Below are positions 53,053 to 62,413 of a DNA stretch of 64,000 bases, in pieces; the first letter of the stretch is position 1, and every line of letters starts with the position of its first letter. The stretch lies in contig MLAX01000003.1 in assembly GCA_001890945.1 (NCBI GenBank), forward strand, positions 62,001 through 126,000, given 5' to 3'. This stretch comes from Alphaproteobacteria bacterium AO1-B. Lineage in GTDB: Bacteria; Pseudomonadota; Alphaproteobacteria; Rhizobiales; Stappiaceae. The position numbers and the translations under genes are program-made. The notes under the pieces were generated by a model. That model made no database searches and was not told where the DNA came from. It worked only from the letters and a program-made list of their open reading frames with translations.

Positions 53053-53507
53053 GGGGCGGCTTCCCGCTTCAGGAACAGAATGGGATTTTCCCAAAACATC
53101 ACCTGTTTCTGATCTTGATTGGTCGCCGTGATGCGAAATGTCACGATCCCCAGATCGGGCTTGGATCGTAGTTCCTTGCTCGCCAGAACCTCAGCTTTTG
53201 CCGTGAGTGTGTCTCCTGGATAGACCGGGCTTTGCCACTTCAGTTCATCTATGCCGGGCGAGCCTTGCCCGGTGGAGTTGTTCAAGAGGTTGGTGGCGAG
53301 CAAACGCATCACCATCGACCCGGTGTGCCAGCCGGATGCTGCCAGCCCGCCGAGCATGGAGGCTTTCCCGGCCTCTTCATCGAGATGAAACGGTTGCGGG
53401 TCGAACTCTTCGGCGAACTCGATAATCTCGTCTTTGCTTGCGGTCACGCTGCCCAGTTCAAAAACCTGTCCGGGCTCGAAGTCTTCAAAATGATATATGT
53501 CTGGCAT
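53049..53507 (-). CDS. MaoC-family dehydratase (hot-dog fold), copy 2
   Basis: 152 residues, paralogous to the gene downstream. PDIYHFEDFEPGQVFELGSV, FAEEFDPQPFHLDEEAGKASMLGGLAASGWHTGSMVM and LKWQSPVYPGDTLTAKAEV. The ATG at 53507 follows an in-frame TTG at 53510; no strong ribosome-binding site is seen. Probably acts with copy 1 on acyl-CoA substrates. Confidence 0.88.
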   Translation of the reverse strand: MPDIYHFEDFEPGQVFELGSVTASKDEIIEFAEEFDPQPFHLDEEAGKASMLGGLAASGWHTGSMVMRLLATNLLNNSTGQGSPGIDELKWQSPVYPGDTLTAKAEVLASKELRSKPDLGIVTFRITATNQDQKQVMFWENPILFLKREAAP

Positions 53508-53578
53508 CAATAGCTGTTGGATTAGAGAGGCATAGCGCGGCAGGCCGCGCTATGTGGATGCGCAATCTTACCGATTGT

Positions 53579-53941
53579 TCAGTCGTAGTAAATCTCATTG
53601 TCGTCGAGATAGACATTGCTGGCTGCACAAATGTCGATGGCGATCGGCTCGTCGAGCACTTCGCTGTCGTCAGCGCCGAGCCATCCGATTTGGAAAACCT
53701 GGTCGCAATTGCCGGTGTCTGCATTGAACGCTGCTTGGGCGTTTTGACCGGGCATCAAGGCATCGCCCAGCCAGTTGTCACTCCAGCCATCGCCCCCGTT
53801 GGTGTAGAAACCGACGGCAATGTTGCCTTCTGTGTTGTTGTAGACTTGGAAGTAGCCTTCCGAGCCCGTGCCTTGCGCACCGGCAAAACTCGCGGTTAAT
53901 GCAAAGCCTACGCCTGCCGCAGCAGATAAAAAGTATTTCAT
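53579..53941 (-). CDS. Unknown secreted protein, 120 residues
   Basis: Signal peptide KYFLSAAAGVGFALTASFAGA with an AGA cleavage site, then an acidic mature domain of about 97 residues: GYFQVYNNTEGNIAVGFYTN, WSDNWLGDALMPGQNAQAAF and two cysteines (GNCDQVF, IDICAASN) that could form a disulfide. The family is not recognised. Single gene on the minus strand between the MaoC pair and an MFS transporter. Confidence 0.78.
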   Translation of the reverse strand: MKYFLSAAAGVGFALTASFAGAQGTGSEGYFQVYNNTEGNIAVGFYTNGGDGWSDNWLGDALMPGQNAQAAFNADTGNCDQVFQIGWLGADDSEVLDEPIAIDICAASNVYLDDNEIYYD

Positions 53942-54198
53942 AGTGTCCCCCTGATATGCCGGGCTTTTTTAGCCTGACGCATGCATAACACGTTACTTTC
54001 GGCCGGGGCTCAAGAGAAAATGGGATTTTTGCTGAGAGACAGGACACCCCTCCCGAGCCGTCCATGATCGGGCTGTTGCTACCTTGCAATCATCAGCTTG
54101 ACGAAAGGAAACTCCCCGCACACTCTGGGACATAACCGGGCCTCCCTATTCTGATCACAGGCCCATGGCCCCATGCCAAGAGGTTTATTCAGACCGAC

Positions 54199-55482
54199 AT
54201 GACCACACAGAAAAAGCAAAGCCGTGGCCGGTCCATTTTGGCCGCGGCCAGCGGAAATGTTCTGGAGTGGTACGACTTCACAGTTTACGGCTTCATGGCC
54301 TCCACAATCGCTGTTCTGTTCTTTCCTTCCGAGGATAAAGTCGCTTCGCTCTTGTCAGCATTTGCGGTGTTGGCAGTCGGATATGCAGCGAGGCCGGTAG
54401 GCAGTCTGCTGTTTGGGCATATTGGTGACCGCTTCGGCCGTAAACCAGTGCTGATTGCCTCGGTGATGACGATGGGTTTGGGATCAGTCGCCATTGCGGC
54501 CCTGCCGACTTATGACCAGATAGGCATTACAGCTGCTGTTCTCCTCGTCCTGATACGGATCGCCCAGGGAATATCAGTTGCGGGTGAATACACGACTTCT
54601 GGAGTGCTCATCGTTGAACAAGCTCCTGCAAATAAACGGGCTTTGACCGGTTCCTGGATTGCGTTTGCGATGATGTGGGGCTGTGTTCTGGGGTCTGCAG
54701 TGCCAACGCTGATTAGCAACCTATTGACCGATGAACAGATGCACAGCTGGGGCTGGCGGATCCCGTTCGTCATTGGTGGGTTGATTGCTTTCTTAAGTAC
54801 CGTCCTCCGGCGGCATCTGACCGAAGCTGCTCCCAAAGTCCAAGAGTGGGAATTGGGCTCACCGGTTCTGCACACCTTGAAGCGGTTTCCTGGTCTCATT
54901 TTCGAGATGATGGTGCTCGTGATCCCGGTGTCCGTGATCTATTTTGTGATCTTCGTCTATGCTGTGACCTACATCGGCAATGAACCCGGCTTCACAGCCG
55001 CCGAAGCGCTGGACATCACCACCGCAAATCTCGTCATCATGGCCTTGTTTGTGCCGGTCTGCGGGTACATCGCTGACAAAGTTGGCCTGAGAGCCGCTTT
55101 GATGGGCGCAGCTATCAGCGCGATCGTGCTGGCACTGCCCTGCTGGTGGCTGATGCTGTCAAACAAGCTGGAACTGGTCTTTGTCGGTCAGCTGGGATTG
55201 ACGCTTGCCAGCACGGCCGGTTGGGCCCTGTCGATAACAGCATTAACGCAAATGGCACCGCAGCACCTGCGATGCAGTACGGTCGCCATCGGCTACAATA
55301 TCTGCCTGGCGGTTTTCGGGGGCGCAACGCCTTTTGTGGCAACCTACCTTGTGCAGGAAACCGGCGACACGTTCGCACCCGCCTATTACATCGTGCTCGT
55401 TTCGATCCTGTCTGCAATCGTCATCTGGCGGATCCCGAAACATATTGCGCGGGCAGGGCCCATGTCTGTTGAGCCCGATTAA
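54199..55482 (+). CDS. MFS transporter, metabolite:H+ symporter type
   Basis: 427 residues and about 12 membrane helices. The ASGNVLEWYDFTVYGF start and the loop 2-3 motif GHIGDRFGRKPVL are typical of the MHS subfamily (ProP/KgtP/ShiA type), which carries osmolytes or carboxylates with protons. RIAQGISVAGEYTTSGVLIVE is the conserved helix 4-5 region. The substrate is unresolved. Converges on the SLC13 transporter. Confidence 0.9.
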   Translation: MTTQKKQSRGRSILAAASGNVLEWYDFTVYGFMASTIAVLFFPSEDKVASLLSAFAVLAVGYAARPVGSLLFGHIGDRFGRKPVLIASVMTMGLGSVAIAALPTYDQIGITAAVLLVLIRIAQGISVAGEYTTSGVLIVEQAPANKRALTGSWIAFAMMWGCVLGSAVPTLISNLLTDEQMHSWGWRIPFVIGGLIAFLSTVLRRHLTEAAPKVQEWELGSPVLHTLKRFPGLIFEMMVLVIPVSVIYFVIFVYAVTYIGNEPGFTAAEALDITTANLVIMALFVPVCGYIADKVGLRAALMGAAISAIVLALPCWWLMLSNKLELVFVGQLGLTLASTAGWALSITALTQMAPQHLRCSTVAIGYNICLAVFGGATPFVATYLVQETGDTFAPAYYIVLVSILSAIVIWRIPKHIARAGPMSVEPD

Positions 55483-55494
55483 GGGCTGCCTGCT

Positions 55495-57267
55495 CTAGAG
55501 CGGCCAGAACACCAGGATCGCCGGAATGCCGACAGCCAAAACCAGCACTTCCAGTGGAAGGCCGATGCGCCAGTAATCGCCGAAGCGGTATCCGCCGGGG
55601 CCCATGATGATCGTGTTGTTCTTGTGTCCGATAGGGGTCAGAAAGGCACAGGAACCGGCCACCGCGACCGCCATCAGGAACGGGTCGGGATTAACACCGA
55701 GACTGTTTGCGATCTGAACCGAGATAGGGGCTGCGATCAGGCACGTCGCGACGTTGTTCAGGAAATCCGACAAGGTCATTGTGACGGCCATCAAAACCGC
55801 CAAGGTGACCCAGGCTGGCGCTCCGGCCGTCAGAGCCAGAATGCCATCGGCAATGATCTGGGCATTCCCCGCTGCTTCAAAGGCTTGTCCGAGAGGGATC
55901 AGCGAGCCGAGTAGCACGATCACTTTCCATTCGACGGCTGTGTAGACATCAGATCCGCTGACGAGGCCGGTCGCTGCATAAAGGACGACGCAGGCAGCAA
56001 GAGCGACCGGAAGGTATGCGAACCCTGCGACAGCTGCTGCGATGGCAAGAACAAAGCCCAAAATAGCCAGACGGGCCTTGTTGCGCTGGATCATCCCCGT
56101 GGTTCTGCCTTCCAGCGGAAACACGCCAAGCCATTGAACTGCCATCTCCAATCGGTCAGATGAGCCAAGCAGCAGGAGGACATCACCCGGCCGGATCGTT
56201 TCATGCCGGACACGGTTCTGGATCCTGCGCCCGGCACGGGAAATGCCCAGCAGCGTCACGCCGTGACCGTAAAGAAGTCTGAGCTGAAAGGCAGACGTGC
56301 CATTGATGCGCGCCGTATCTGGAACAATGGCCTCGGTGAGGCTCAAGGCTCCGCCCGTCAAACCGCCTTTGTGGCGTTCGGAGCCGGCGAATTCCAGCTT
56401 TGCCGCTCCCATGAAGGCTTCGATAGCCTTCGGATCGCCTTCCACCAGAATGAAGTCGTTCTCCTTGATCAATTCCCGACGGGCAAATCCTCTGATGCGG
56501 CTGCCATGGCGCACCAGTCCGATGATCGCGACATCTTTTTCGTCCGCGACGGGATAAAGATCGCCAAGCGTGAGGTCTTTGTCTTCGGGAAGTTTGCCGA
56601 CTTTCAATTCCGCGCTGTAGAGCCCCTCGGCCATGCTGTCGGTTTCGGGCGCCTGCCGGAACCGTGCCGGCAACAGCCGCCAGCCGATCAATGTTACAAA
56701 GGCAATGCCGCTGATCGCGACAACGAGGCCGACCGGGGCAAAATCAAACATGGAAAACGGCGAGCCGAGCGCGTCTGACCGGTACTCGGCAATCACGATG
56801 TTGGGCGGTGTTCCGATCAATGTGATCATCCCGCCGAGGATCGTTGCGAAGGAAAGCGGCATCAACGACAGACCGGGAGACCGGGCTGCCTTCTTGGCGG
56901 CTTCCAGATCCAGCGGCATCAGAAGCGCGAGAGCTGCCACGTTGTTGATGATGCCGGACAGTCCGGCGCCGACGATTGCCATGATACCGATATGACCAGA
57001 TAAGCTGCGGGATGCTGAGAACAGGTACTTGGCAACCAGTTCGACGGCCCCGGAATTCATCAGTCCGCGTGACACGATCAGTACAAGCGCGATGATGATG
57101 ACCGCCGGGTGGCCGAAGCCGGAAAAGATCTGATCCGAGGGGACAAGGTCCAGGGAGGCGGCAAGGATCAAGGCGGCAAAAGCGACCAGGTCGAAGCGGA
57201 TTTTGCCCCAGATCAGCAGGGCGAAGACGACTGCGAAGAGTGAAAACAGCAGTATCTGATCGAGCAT
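55495..57267 (-). CDS. SLC13-family permease with two RCK_C domains
   Basis: 590-residue anion/sodium symporter-like protein. Two membrane halves with the ITLIGTPPNIVI and FLTPIGHKNNTIIMGPGGY motifs are separated by two cytosolic TrkA-C (RCK_C) regulatory domains (IIGLVRHGSRIRGFARRELIKENDFILVEGDP and GVTLLGISRAGRRIQNRVRHETIRPGDVLLLLGS). Similar proteins transport sulfate, dicarboxylates or arsenite-like anions. The ATG at 57267 follows an in-frame GTG. Substrate uncertain. Confidence 0.88.
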   Translation of the reverse strand: MLDQILLFSLFAVVFALLIWGKIRFDLVAFAALILAASLDLVPSDQIFSGFGHPAVIIIALVLIVSRGLMNSGAVELVAKYLFSASRSLSGHIGIMAIVGAGLSGIINNVAALALLMPLDLEAAKKAARSPGLSLMPLSFATILGGMITLIGTPPNIVIAEYRSDALGSPFSMFDFAPVGLVVAISGIAFVTLIGWRLLPARFRQAPETDSMAEGLYSAELKVGKLPEDKDLTLGDLYPVADEKDVAIIGLVRHGSRIRGFARRELIKENDFILVEGDPKAIEAFMGAAKLEFAGSERHKGGLTGGALSLTEAIVPDTARINGTSAFQLRLLYGHGVTLLGISRAGRRIQNRVRHETIRPGDVLLLLGSSDRLEMAVQWLGVFPLEGRTTGMIQRNKARLAILGFVLAIAAAVAGFAYLPVALAACVVLYAATGLVSGSDVYTAVEWKVIVLLGSLIPLGQAFEAAGNAQIIADGILALTAGAPAWVTLAVLMAVTMTLSDFLNNVATCLIAAPISVQIANSLGVNPDPFLMAVAVAGSCAFLTPIGHKNNTIIMGPGGYRFGDYWRIGLPLEVLVLAVGIPAILVFWPL

Positions 57268-57493
57268 CACCTTGGAATTCTCCGATCCGTTCGCATCGCC
57301 TGGAAGATGCTGGAACTTAGGCCGGATTGGCGTTCAGCGTCGAGCGATTTCTCCGAAAGCTCCGTGTGGTACGCAAAGCCATATGCTGGGTGCGGAATTT
57401 AGGAACCTGTAATGTTCTGAACATCCACAGGACACATTCAAACACCACATGCTTTTCCAGACAGGAACAGACCAACTGGAAAGGAAAACAGAA

Positions 57494-57655
57494 ATGAGCA
57501 AAGTGTCAAAAACAACCATCCGCTGCGAAGCCAACGACCACTACGACCGCGTTGAATATTACGCAAAGTCCCGGCACCATCGTTTGGTGCCCCGGAAGTG
57601 GCGCGATGAAGCCGGTCCGAACCCCTTGGTAATGCAGGGCTTGAATGTAAGTTGA
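57494..57655 (+). CDS. Unknown 53-residue small basic protein
   Basis: AAAGGA lies 10 bases upstream of ATG 57494 and a terminator follows the stop directly, which supports a real monocistronic gene. The product is hydrophilic and rich in Arg/His/Tyr (HYDRVEYYAKSRHHRLVPRKWRDEAG); one cysteine (RCEAND). No family recognised. An upstream in-frame start at 57449 gives 68 residues but has no signal. Confidence 0.65.
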   Translation: MSKVSKTTIRCEANDHYDRVEYYAKSRHHRLVPRKWRDEAGPNPLVMQGLNVS

Positions 57656-57656
57656 G

Positions 57657-57694
57657 AGATCCCCCGGGCTCAGGATGCTCCGGGGGATCTTTTT
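57657..57694 (+). terminator. Rho-independent terminator after the 53-residue gene
   Basis: 11-bp stem AGATCCCCCGG / CCGGGGGATCT with a 12-base loop and TTTTT. Confidence 0.9.
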
Positions 57695-57722
57695 GTCGGG
57701 ACTTAAGCCAGCGCTATCTGCT

Positions 57723-58409
57723 TTAAATCACAGTGACTTCCAGGGGAGGCAATCCCTTCACTGAACCAACCAGCTTGTCGCCGCGCACAACAGGCCCAAC
57801 GCCTGCAGGCGTGCCGGTTTGGATGACATCTCCCGGCGCCAGTTCAAAATACTCTGAAAGATAGGAAATCATTTCCGGCACCTTCCAGATCATTTGGTTG
57901 AGATCGCCCTCCTGACGCAGATCGCCGTTTACCGTGAGCTGGATCCTGCCTTCGGAGAGATCGCCGCAGTCGACCACCGGGACAATGGGCGTGATGGGGG
58001 CGGACTGCTCAAACGCCTTTCCGATCTCCCAGGGACGGCCCATCTTCTTTGCGTTTCCTTGAAGATCGCGCCGTGTCATGTCGAGCGAAACGGCATACCC
58101 GAACACATGATCCAGGGCTTCGCCCACCGGAATGTTGCGCCCGCCTGATTTCAGTGCGACGGCCAGTTCTATCTCATGATGTACGTCGTCGGACTTCGGC
58201 GGGTAAGGAAACGAACCGGAAGTGTTGAGATTGTCCGGGTTCTTCTGAAAAAAGAAGGGCGGCTCCTTGTCCGGGTCGTGGCCCATCTCCACGGCGTGGG
58301 CGGCGTAGTTCCGGCCTATGCAATAGACACGGCGGACCGGGAACAGGTCTCCGATGCCGTCAACGGGCACTGCGGTCACGGCAGGAGGAGCAAAAACAAA
58401 AGTCGGCAT
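57723..58409 (-). CDS. Fumarylacetoacetate hydrolase-family protein
   Basis: 228 residues of the FAH/fumarylpyruvate hydrolase group. YCIGRNYAAHAVEMG, PFFFQKNPDNL, the metal-binding HHEIELAVAL (His-x-Glu-x-Glu), VSLDMTRRDLQ, KAFEQSAPI and GDVIQTGTPAGVGPV. Probably hydrolyses or decarboxylates a 2-oxoacid such as fumarylpyruvate or oxaloacetate. Lies downstream of ychF on the same strand but beyond a terminator. Confidence 0.9.
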   Translation of the reverse strand: MPTFVFAPPAVTAVPVDGIGDLFPVRRVYCIGRNYAAHAVEMGHDPDKEPPFFFQKNPDNLNTSGSFPYPPKSDDVHHEIELAVALKSGGRNIPVGEALDHVFGYAVSLDMTRRDLQGNAKKMGRPWEIGKAFEQSAPITPIVPVVDCGDLSEGRIQLTVNGDLRQEGDLNQMIWKVPEMISYLSEYFELAPGDVIQTGTPAGVGPVVRGDKLVGSVKGLPPLEVTVI

Positions 58410-58477
58410 GGTGAAAAGCTCTGCCTAGAGTGTCGAGTTCGGAGAATTGCGCAAAGGACAGTATCCCTTGCGCCCAG

Positions 58478-58504
58478 AAAAAAGCCCGGGCAGGGACCCG
58501 GGCT
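58478..58504 (-). terminator. Rho-independent terminator after ychF
   Basis: On the minus strand: stem AGCCCGGG / CCCGGGCT, loop TCCCTG, then TTTTTT; 12 bp after the ychF stop. Confidence 0.9.
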
Positions 58505-58515
58505 CTGATTTCATA

Positions 58516-59616
58516 TCAAGTGTTAAACTTGAAGAGCAGAACGTCCCCGTCCTTGACGATGTACTCCTTGCCTTCATCGCGGGCCTTGCCGGCTTCCTTG
58601 GCTGCGCTCTCGCCGCCGAGCGATGTGTAATCGTCGTAGGCAATGGTCTGTGCGCGAATGAAACCCCGTTCAAAGTCCGTGTGAATGACGCCGGCAGCAC
58701 CTGGTGCCTTGGTGCCGTTTGTGATGGTCCAGGCGCGGGTTTCTTTTGGTCCAGCGGTGAAATACGTGATCAGGCCGAGGAGTTCGTATCCGGCCCGGAT
58801 CATCCGGTCGAGACCTGGTTCTTCCAGTCCGATGGTCTCCAGGAATTCTTCCTGTTCTTCCTTGTCGAGCTGAGAAATCTCAGCTTCGATCGCAGCGGAA
58901 ATCACAACGGCAACGGCACCTTCCGCAGCCGCCTTCTCTGCGACTTTCCGGGACAGCTCGTTGCCTTCTCCTGCGGACGCCTCATCAACGTTGCAGACAT
59001 AAAGAACAGGTTTGGATGTCAGAAGGTTGAGGCCCTTAAGGATCTTGGCTTCTTCCGCGTCCGCTGTTTCCAGCATACGGGCAGGTTTACCGTCCTGAAG
59101 GAGTGCCAGTGCGCCTTCCATGATCGGAAGAACTGCCTTGGCTTCCTTGTCGCCACCGGTCGCTTTTTTCTTCAGCGGCGCGATGCGTTTCTCCAGGCTT
59201 TCCATGTCGGAGACCATGAGCTCGGTCTCCACTGTATCGGCATCGGCGATCGGATCGATGGCACCATCTACGTGGGTGATGTCATCGTCTTCAAAACACC
59301 GCAAAACGTGCGCGATGGCATCGACTTCGCGGATGTTCGCAAGGAACTGGTTGCCGAGACCCTCACCTTTGGAGGCACCACGCACAAGGCCTGCAATGTC
59401 CACGAAGGTGATCCGCGTCGGGATCACTTCCTTCGATTGCGCAATATCACGAATTGCATAAAGGCGCGGATCCGGCACCGCAACTTCGCCGGTGTTCGGC
59501 TCGATGGTGCAGAACGGATAGTTTGCGGCCTGGGCCGCAGCTGTCTTGGTCAGCGCATTAAAAAGCGTGGACTTGCCGACATTCGGCAGTCCGACAATGC
59601 CGCACTGGAAACCCAT
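58516..59616 (-). CDS. ychF: Redox-regulated ATPase YchF
   Basis: 366-residue Obg-related ATPase that binds ribosomes. GIVGLPNVGKSTLFNALT (P-loop), DIAGLVRGASKGEGLGN (G3), then NVDE in place of the usual NKxD, which shifts specificity to ATP, and a C-terminal TGS-like domain ending GDVLLFKFNT. Length typical. In relatives it directly follows pth; here an RNase T2 gene separates them. Confidence 0.95.
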   Translation of the reverse strand: MGFQCGIVGLPNVGKSTLFNALTKTAAAQAANYPFCTIEPNTGEVAVPDPRLYAIRDIAQSKEVIPTRITFVDIAGLVRGASKGEGLGNQFLANIREVDAIAHVLRCFEDDDITHVDGAIDPIADADTVETELMVSDMESLEKRIAPLKKKATGGDKEAKAVLPIMEGALALLQDGKPARMLETADAEEAKILKGLNLLTSKPVLYVCNVDEASAGEGNELSRKVAEKAAAEGAVAVVISAAIEAEISQLDKEEQEEFLETIGLEEPGLDRMIRAGYELLGLITYFTAGPKETRAWTITNGTKAPGAAGVIHTDFERGFIRAQTIAYDDYTSLGGESAAKEAGKARDEGKEYIVKDGDVLLFKFNT

Positions 59617-59814
59617 AGGAGTTCGCTTTCGGTTTGTGTCTGAAACTATTGCCGCGCTTCATGCCCGAGGGGACCGGCAAGGTCAAGGGTTTGGCGGTTC
59701 CAAGCTGGTTACGAACATCGTGGAAGTGCTGAAGTAGGGACCAGCTTGGAGTGCGTATTGTGGGTTTGTTCTCTCAGGTCCGCTTTTAACCCGCCGGATT
59801 GAAGCCTTGTTCGT

Positions 59815-60831
59815 TTATTGCAGACCGGTTGGATCGATCAGTCCGCCAGTGCAGCCCATCCCGATCTCATTTGCGGCGAGCATAAGTTCGCCCAGATCCG
59901 AAGTTGGGGTGATCTGGCCTTTCAGGCTAAGCCAAATCTCGTTGATCAAAGTTCGGCCGCCATCGTTGGTACACTTGATCAGGACCCGTGCGCCTGTGCC
60001 GACGCCGAAGGCATCATCAAAGGTGGCCCGAATTTGTGCGCCGGAAACCTCGCGGCCGACATTGTTGAAGAACACGTCGCCGACGGCTGAATCGTTTACG
60101 AGGCCAGTCAGATAGAGGGTGTCGTCGTAGTACTCGTCCGCGCCGCCGGCGCCGAAGTAGCAGGTGCCGTGTTTGATCCACTCATGATAATGCAGGAAAC
60201 TTGCAAAACCGGGCATGGCCGCGGCGAGTGCGTCGGCCGTTTCGGTGTCAATCTCAGGCGCTGGGAGGAGGTGCCAGTTGCCCGGTTTATCGAGGTTTCG
60301 AACAGAGGCCGGCACACCGCAATAGTCATTGCCTTTCGGTTGCGGCCAGAGCCCGTGAATGGACAGTTGACGGGTTGTATGCGGCAGATTTCCGGAATTC
60401 AGATCCTGGCACTCTTGCTTGCCGGGCCGGATCTCACAAAAGGCAGGCTGCCAGCTGAGCGTCAGCAGATTGTCTGTGGATTCCTGTCCACTTGCAACAG
60501 GCGTGAGGCCAGGGTCGACGACTGGATCGACGGTCACCGTGCCGGCGTCCACTACATGCACACCGCAAGATGTGCTGACCCAACGGAGCTGCGTCACCGG
60601 AGCATCATCAACCAGGATCTGGAAATAATCGCCGCCTTGTTTGTTGATGCCCTTGATGTCGTAGGCAATCCGCGGTGACGTCAAGATGTTGCCAGGGTTG
60701 GTTTGTTTGTTCTTGCTTTGGTAGGCTTCGCAGGTTTGTTCGGCGATAAAGTAGCCTTCAAGTTTCTTGAAGGCAGCAGCAGGCGTGAGTGTGAGCCCCA
60801 GAACAACGCTTGCAAGAACAACCTGGCGCAT
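59815..60831 (-). CDS. Secreted ribonuclease T2 family protein
   Basis: 338 residues with a signal peptide (RQVVLASVVLGLTLTPAAA). The RNase T2 catalytic boxes are intact: CAS1 SIHGLWPQP and CAS2 HEWIKHGTCYFG with the catalytic His, Glu and His. About 100 residues precede CAS1, longer than the usual bacterial enzyme, and many cysteines suggest disulfides. ATG 60831 follows AAAGGGGA. It would degrade RNA in the periplasm or medium, perhaps for nutrient recovery. Confidence 0.92.
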   Translation of the reverse strand: MRQVVLASVVLGLTLTPAAAFKKLEGYFIAEQTCEAYQSKNKQTNPGNILTSPRIAYDIKGINKQGGDYFQILVDDAPVTQLRWVSTSCGVHVVDAGTVTVDPVVDPGLTPVASGQESTDNLLTLSWQPAFCEIRPGKQECQDLNSGNLPHTTRQLSIHGLWPQPKGNDYCGVPASVRNLDKPGNWHLLPAPEIDTETADALAAAMPGFASFLHYHEWIKHGTCYFGAGGADEYYDDTLYLTGLVNDSAVGDVFFNNVGREVSGAQIRATFDDAFGVGTGARVLIKCTNDGGRTLINEIWLSLKGQITPTSDLGELMLAANEIGMGCTGGLIDPTGLQ

Positions 60832-60925
60832 GATTTCCCCTTTTATCAAGCTTGGGGCCATTATCCTTGTTCAGGTTACCATAATATGACGTGCAGTTGC
60901 GTGATCTAAAATTTCTAATTGTGCT

Positions 60926-61672
60926 TTATGTTTTGTCGCCACCGCCCAGAAGCTTTTTCAGCATGTCCGCCATCGGGCCTGACTTGGGCAAGTTCGCAGC
61001 GGGTTTATTCTGCCGGGCCTGGCGAATATGGCTCTGCTGTTTTGGCTTGGAGGGCTTGTCCGGCTTCTGGGAGGCCGTCTTGTTGCCGCGCTGAGCTTTT
61101 TCCGGTTCGAGCGCCAGAGTCATTTTGTTGGCAAACTGGCTGTCCTTTGCTTCTGCCAAAAGGCCAGCCTGATCAGCAATTTCTGCAAGCAGCGGGTCCA
61201 GCCAGTCCTGGTCCGCCTTGGAGAAATCGCCCAAAACATAGTTGGAGACGAGTTTTTTATCGCCCGGATGACCGATTCCAAGTCGCAAACGCCGGTACTC
61301 CTGGCCAATATGCGCCGATATTGATCGCAGACCGTTGTGACCGCCATGACCACCGCCCTTCTTCATCCGGAATTTGGCAGGTGGGAGATCCAGTTCATCG
61401 TAGATGACGACTATGTCTTCCGGCTCGATCTTGAAAAAGCGCATGGCTTCGCCGACTGCGCGGCCGGATTCGTTCATGTAGGTGGAGGGCTTGAGCAACA
61501 GCACCTTTTCGCTGCCGAGACGCCCCTCGGAGACCTGACCCTGAAAACGGGCGCGCCAGGGTTGGAAACCGGAATTGCGGCGGTGGATCTCATCAAGCGC
61601 CATGAAACCAATGTTGTGGCGGTTATGGGCGTATTTTCCGCCGGGATTTCCAAGGCCGACAATCAGTTTCAT
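60926..61672 (-). CDS. pth: Peptidyl-tRNA hydrolase
   Basis: 248 residues, with the family core in the first 190 and a basic, low-complexity tail of ~55 residues ([20 protein letters not shown]). [13 protein letters not shown], catalytic His19 in [17 protein letters not shown] and [12 protein letters not shown]. It recycles stalled peptidyl-tRNA. The start MKLIVGLG at 61672 is the standard one; upstream in-frame codons are not conserved. 117 bp after rplY. Confidence 0.95.
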   Translation of the reverse strand: MKLIVGLGNPGGKYAHNRHNIGFMALDEIHRRNSGFQPWRARFQGQVSEGRLGSEKVLLLKPSTYMNESGRAVGEAMRFFKIEPEDIVVIYDELDLPPAKFRMKKGGGHGGHNGLRSISAHIGQEYRRLRLGIGHPGDKKLVSNYVLGDFSKADQDWLDPLLAEIADQAGLLAEAKDSQFANKMTLALEPEKAQRGNKTASQKPDKPSKPKQQSHIRQARQNKPAANLPKSGPMADMLKKLLGGGDKT

Positions 61673-61714
61673 GATCTGTCTCTGCGCGTTCTTTGAAATC
61701 AGGGTGCTGAAACG

Positions 61715-61738
61715 AAAAGGCAGCCGAAATCGGCTGCC
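61715..61738 (-). terminator. Hairpin with T-tract between rplY and pth
   Basis: On the minus strand: 9-bp stem GGCAGCCGA / TCGGCTGCC with a two-base loop and TTTT. Probably a partial terminator within the rplY-pth unit. Confidence 0.6.
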
Positions 61739-61743
61739 CAAAG

Positions 61744-61769
61744 TGCAGAAGACGATGCCGTCTTCTGCA
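61744..61769 (-). other. Second hairpin just after rplY
   Basis: 11-bp perfect stem TGCAGAAGACG / CGTCTTCTGCA with a 4-base loop, 21 bp after the rplY stop and without a T-tract. Likely an mRNA-protecting or attenuating structure. Confidence 0.5.
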
Positions 61770-61789
61770 AATTTATCGAAGGATCAAGC

Positions 61790-62413
61790 TTATTCGCTTG
61801 TCTCTTCTTCACCACCTTCGGCTTCTTCTTCGTCGTCCTGTACACCGCCGCCAGGAGCAGCAAGTGTTGCGACGGTGAAGTCACGGTCGGTAATGGTCGG
61901 CTGCGCGCCTTCCGGCAGGGTGGTTGCCGATATGTGCAGCGTGTCGCCGATTTCGACTTTCGCAAGGTCGAAGACCAGTGTTTCCGGGATGGCATTCGCC
62001 GGAACGATCAGCTCGACAGTGTGACGAACCACGTTCAGCATGCCGCCTTTTTTCAGGCCCGGGCAGGTCTCTTCGTTGATGAAGGTCACCGGAATATCGA
62101 CCGTCAGGGTCGTGTTGCCGGATACGCGCAGGAAATCAACGTGAAGAACATCGTCGCGCACTGGGTGCAGCTGGAAGTCCTTGGCGATGACCTGGTGCTT
62201 TTCACCGTCGATGTCGATGGTTCCGATGTTGATCAGGAAACCGCCCTTGTGCAGGGTGAGGGTGGTTTCTTTCACCGGAATGGTGATCGGCAGAGCCGGT
62301 TTCTTGTCGCCGTAGATCACGGCAGGTAGAAGGCCTTCGCGACGCAGTGCTCGTGCGGCCCCCTTGCCCACACGGTCCCGTGCCGACGCCTTCAGCTCAT
62401 AGCTGGAAGCCAT
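61790..62413 (-). CDS. rplY: 50S ribosomal protein L25 / general stress protein Ctc
   Basis: 207-residue Ctc-type L25 with an N-terminal 5S rRNA-binding domain (ELKASARDRVGKGAARALRREGLLPAVIYG) and a C-terminal TL5 domain ending in an acidic tail (DDEEEAEGGEEETSE). AGGAG lies 5 bases before ATG 62413. Upstream of pth, the usual order. Confidence 0.95.
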   Translation of the reverse strand: MASSYELKASARDRVGKGAARALRREGLLPAVIYGDKKPALPITIPVKETTLTLHKGGFLINIGTIDIDGEKHQVIAKDFQLHPVRDDVLHVDFLRVSGNTTLTVDIPVTFINEETCPGLKKGGMLNVVRHTVELIVPANAIPETLVFDLAKVEIGDTLHISATTLPEGAQPTITDRDFTVATLAAPGGGVQDDEEEAEGGEEETSE

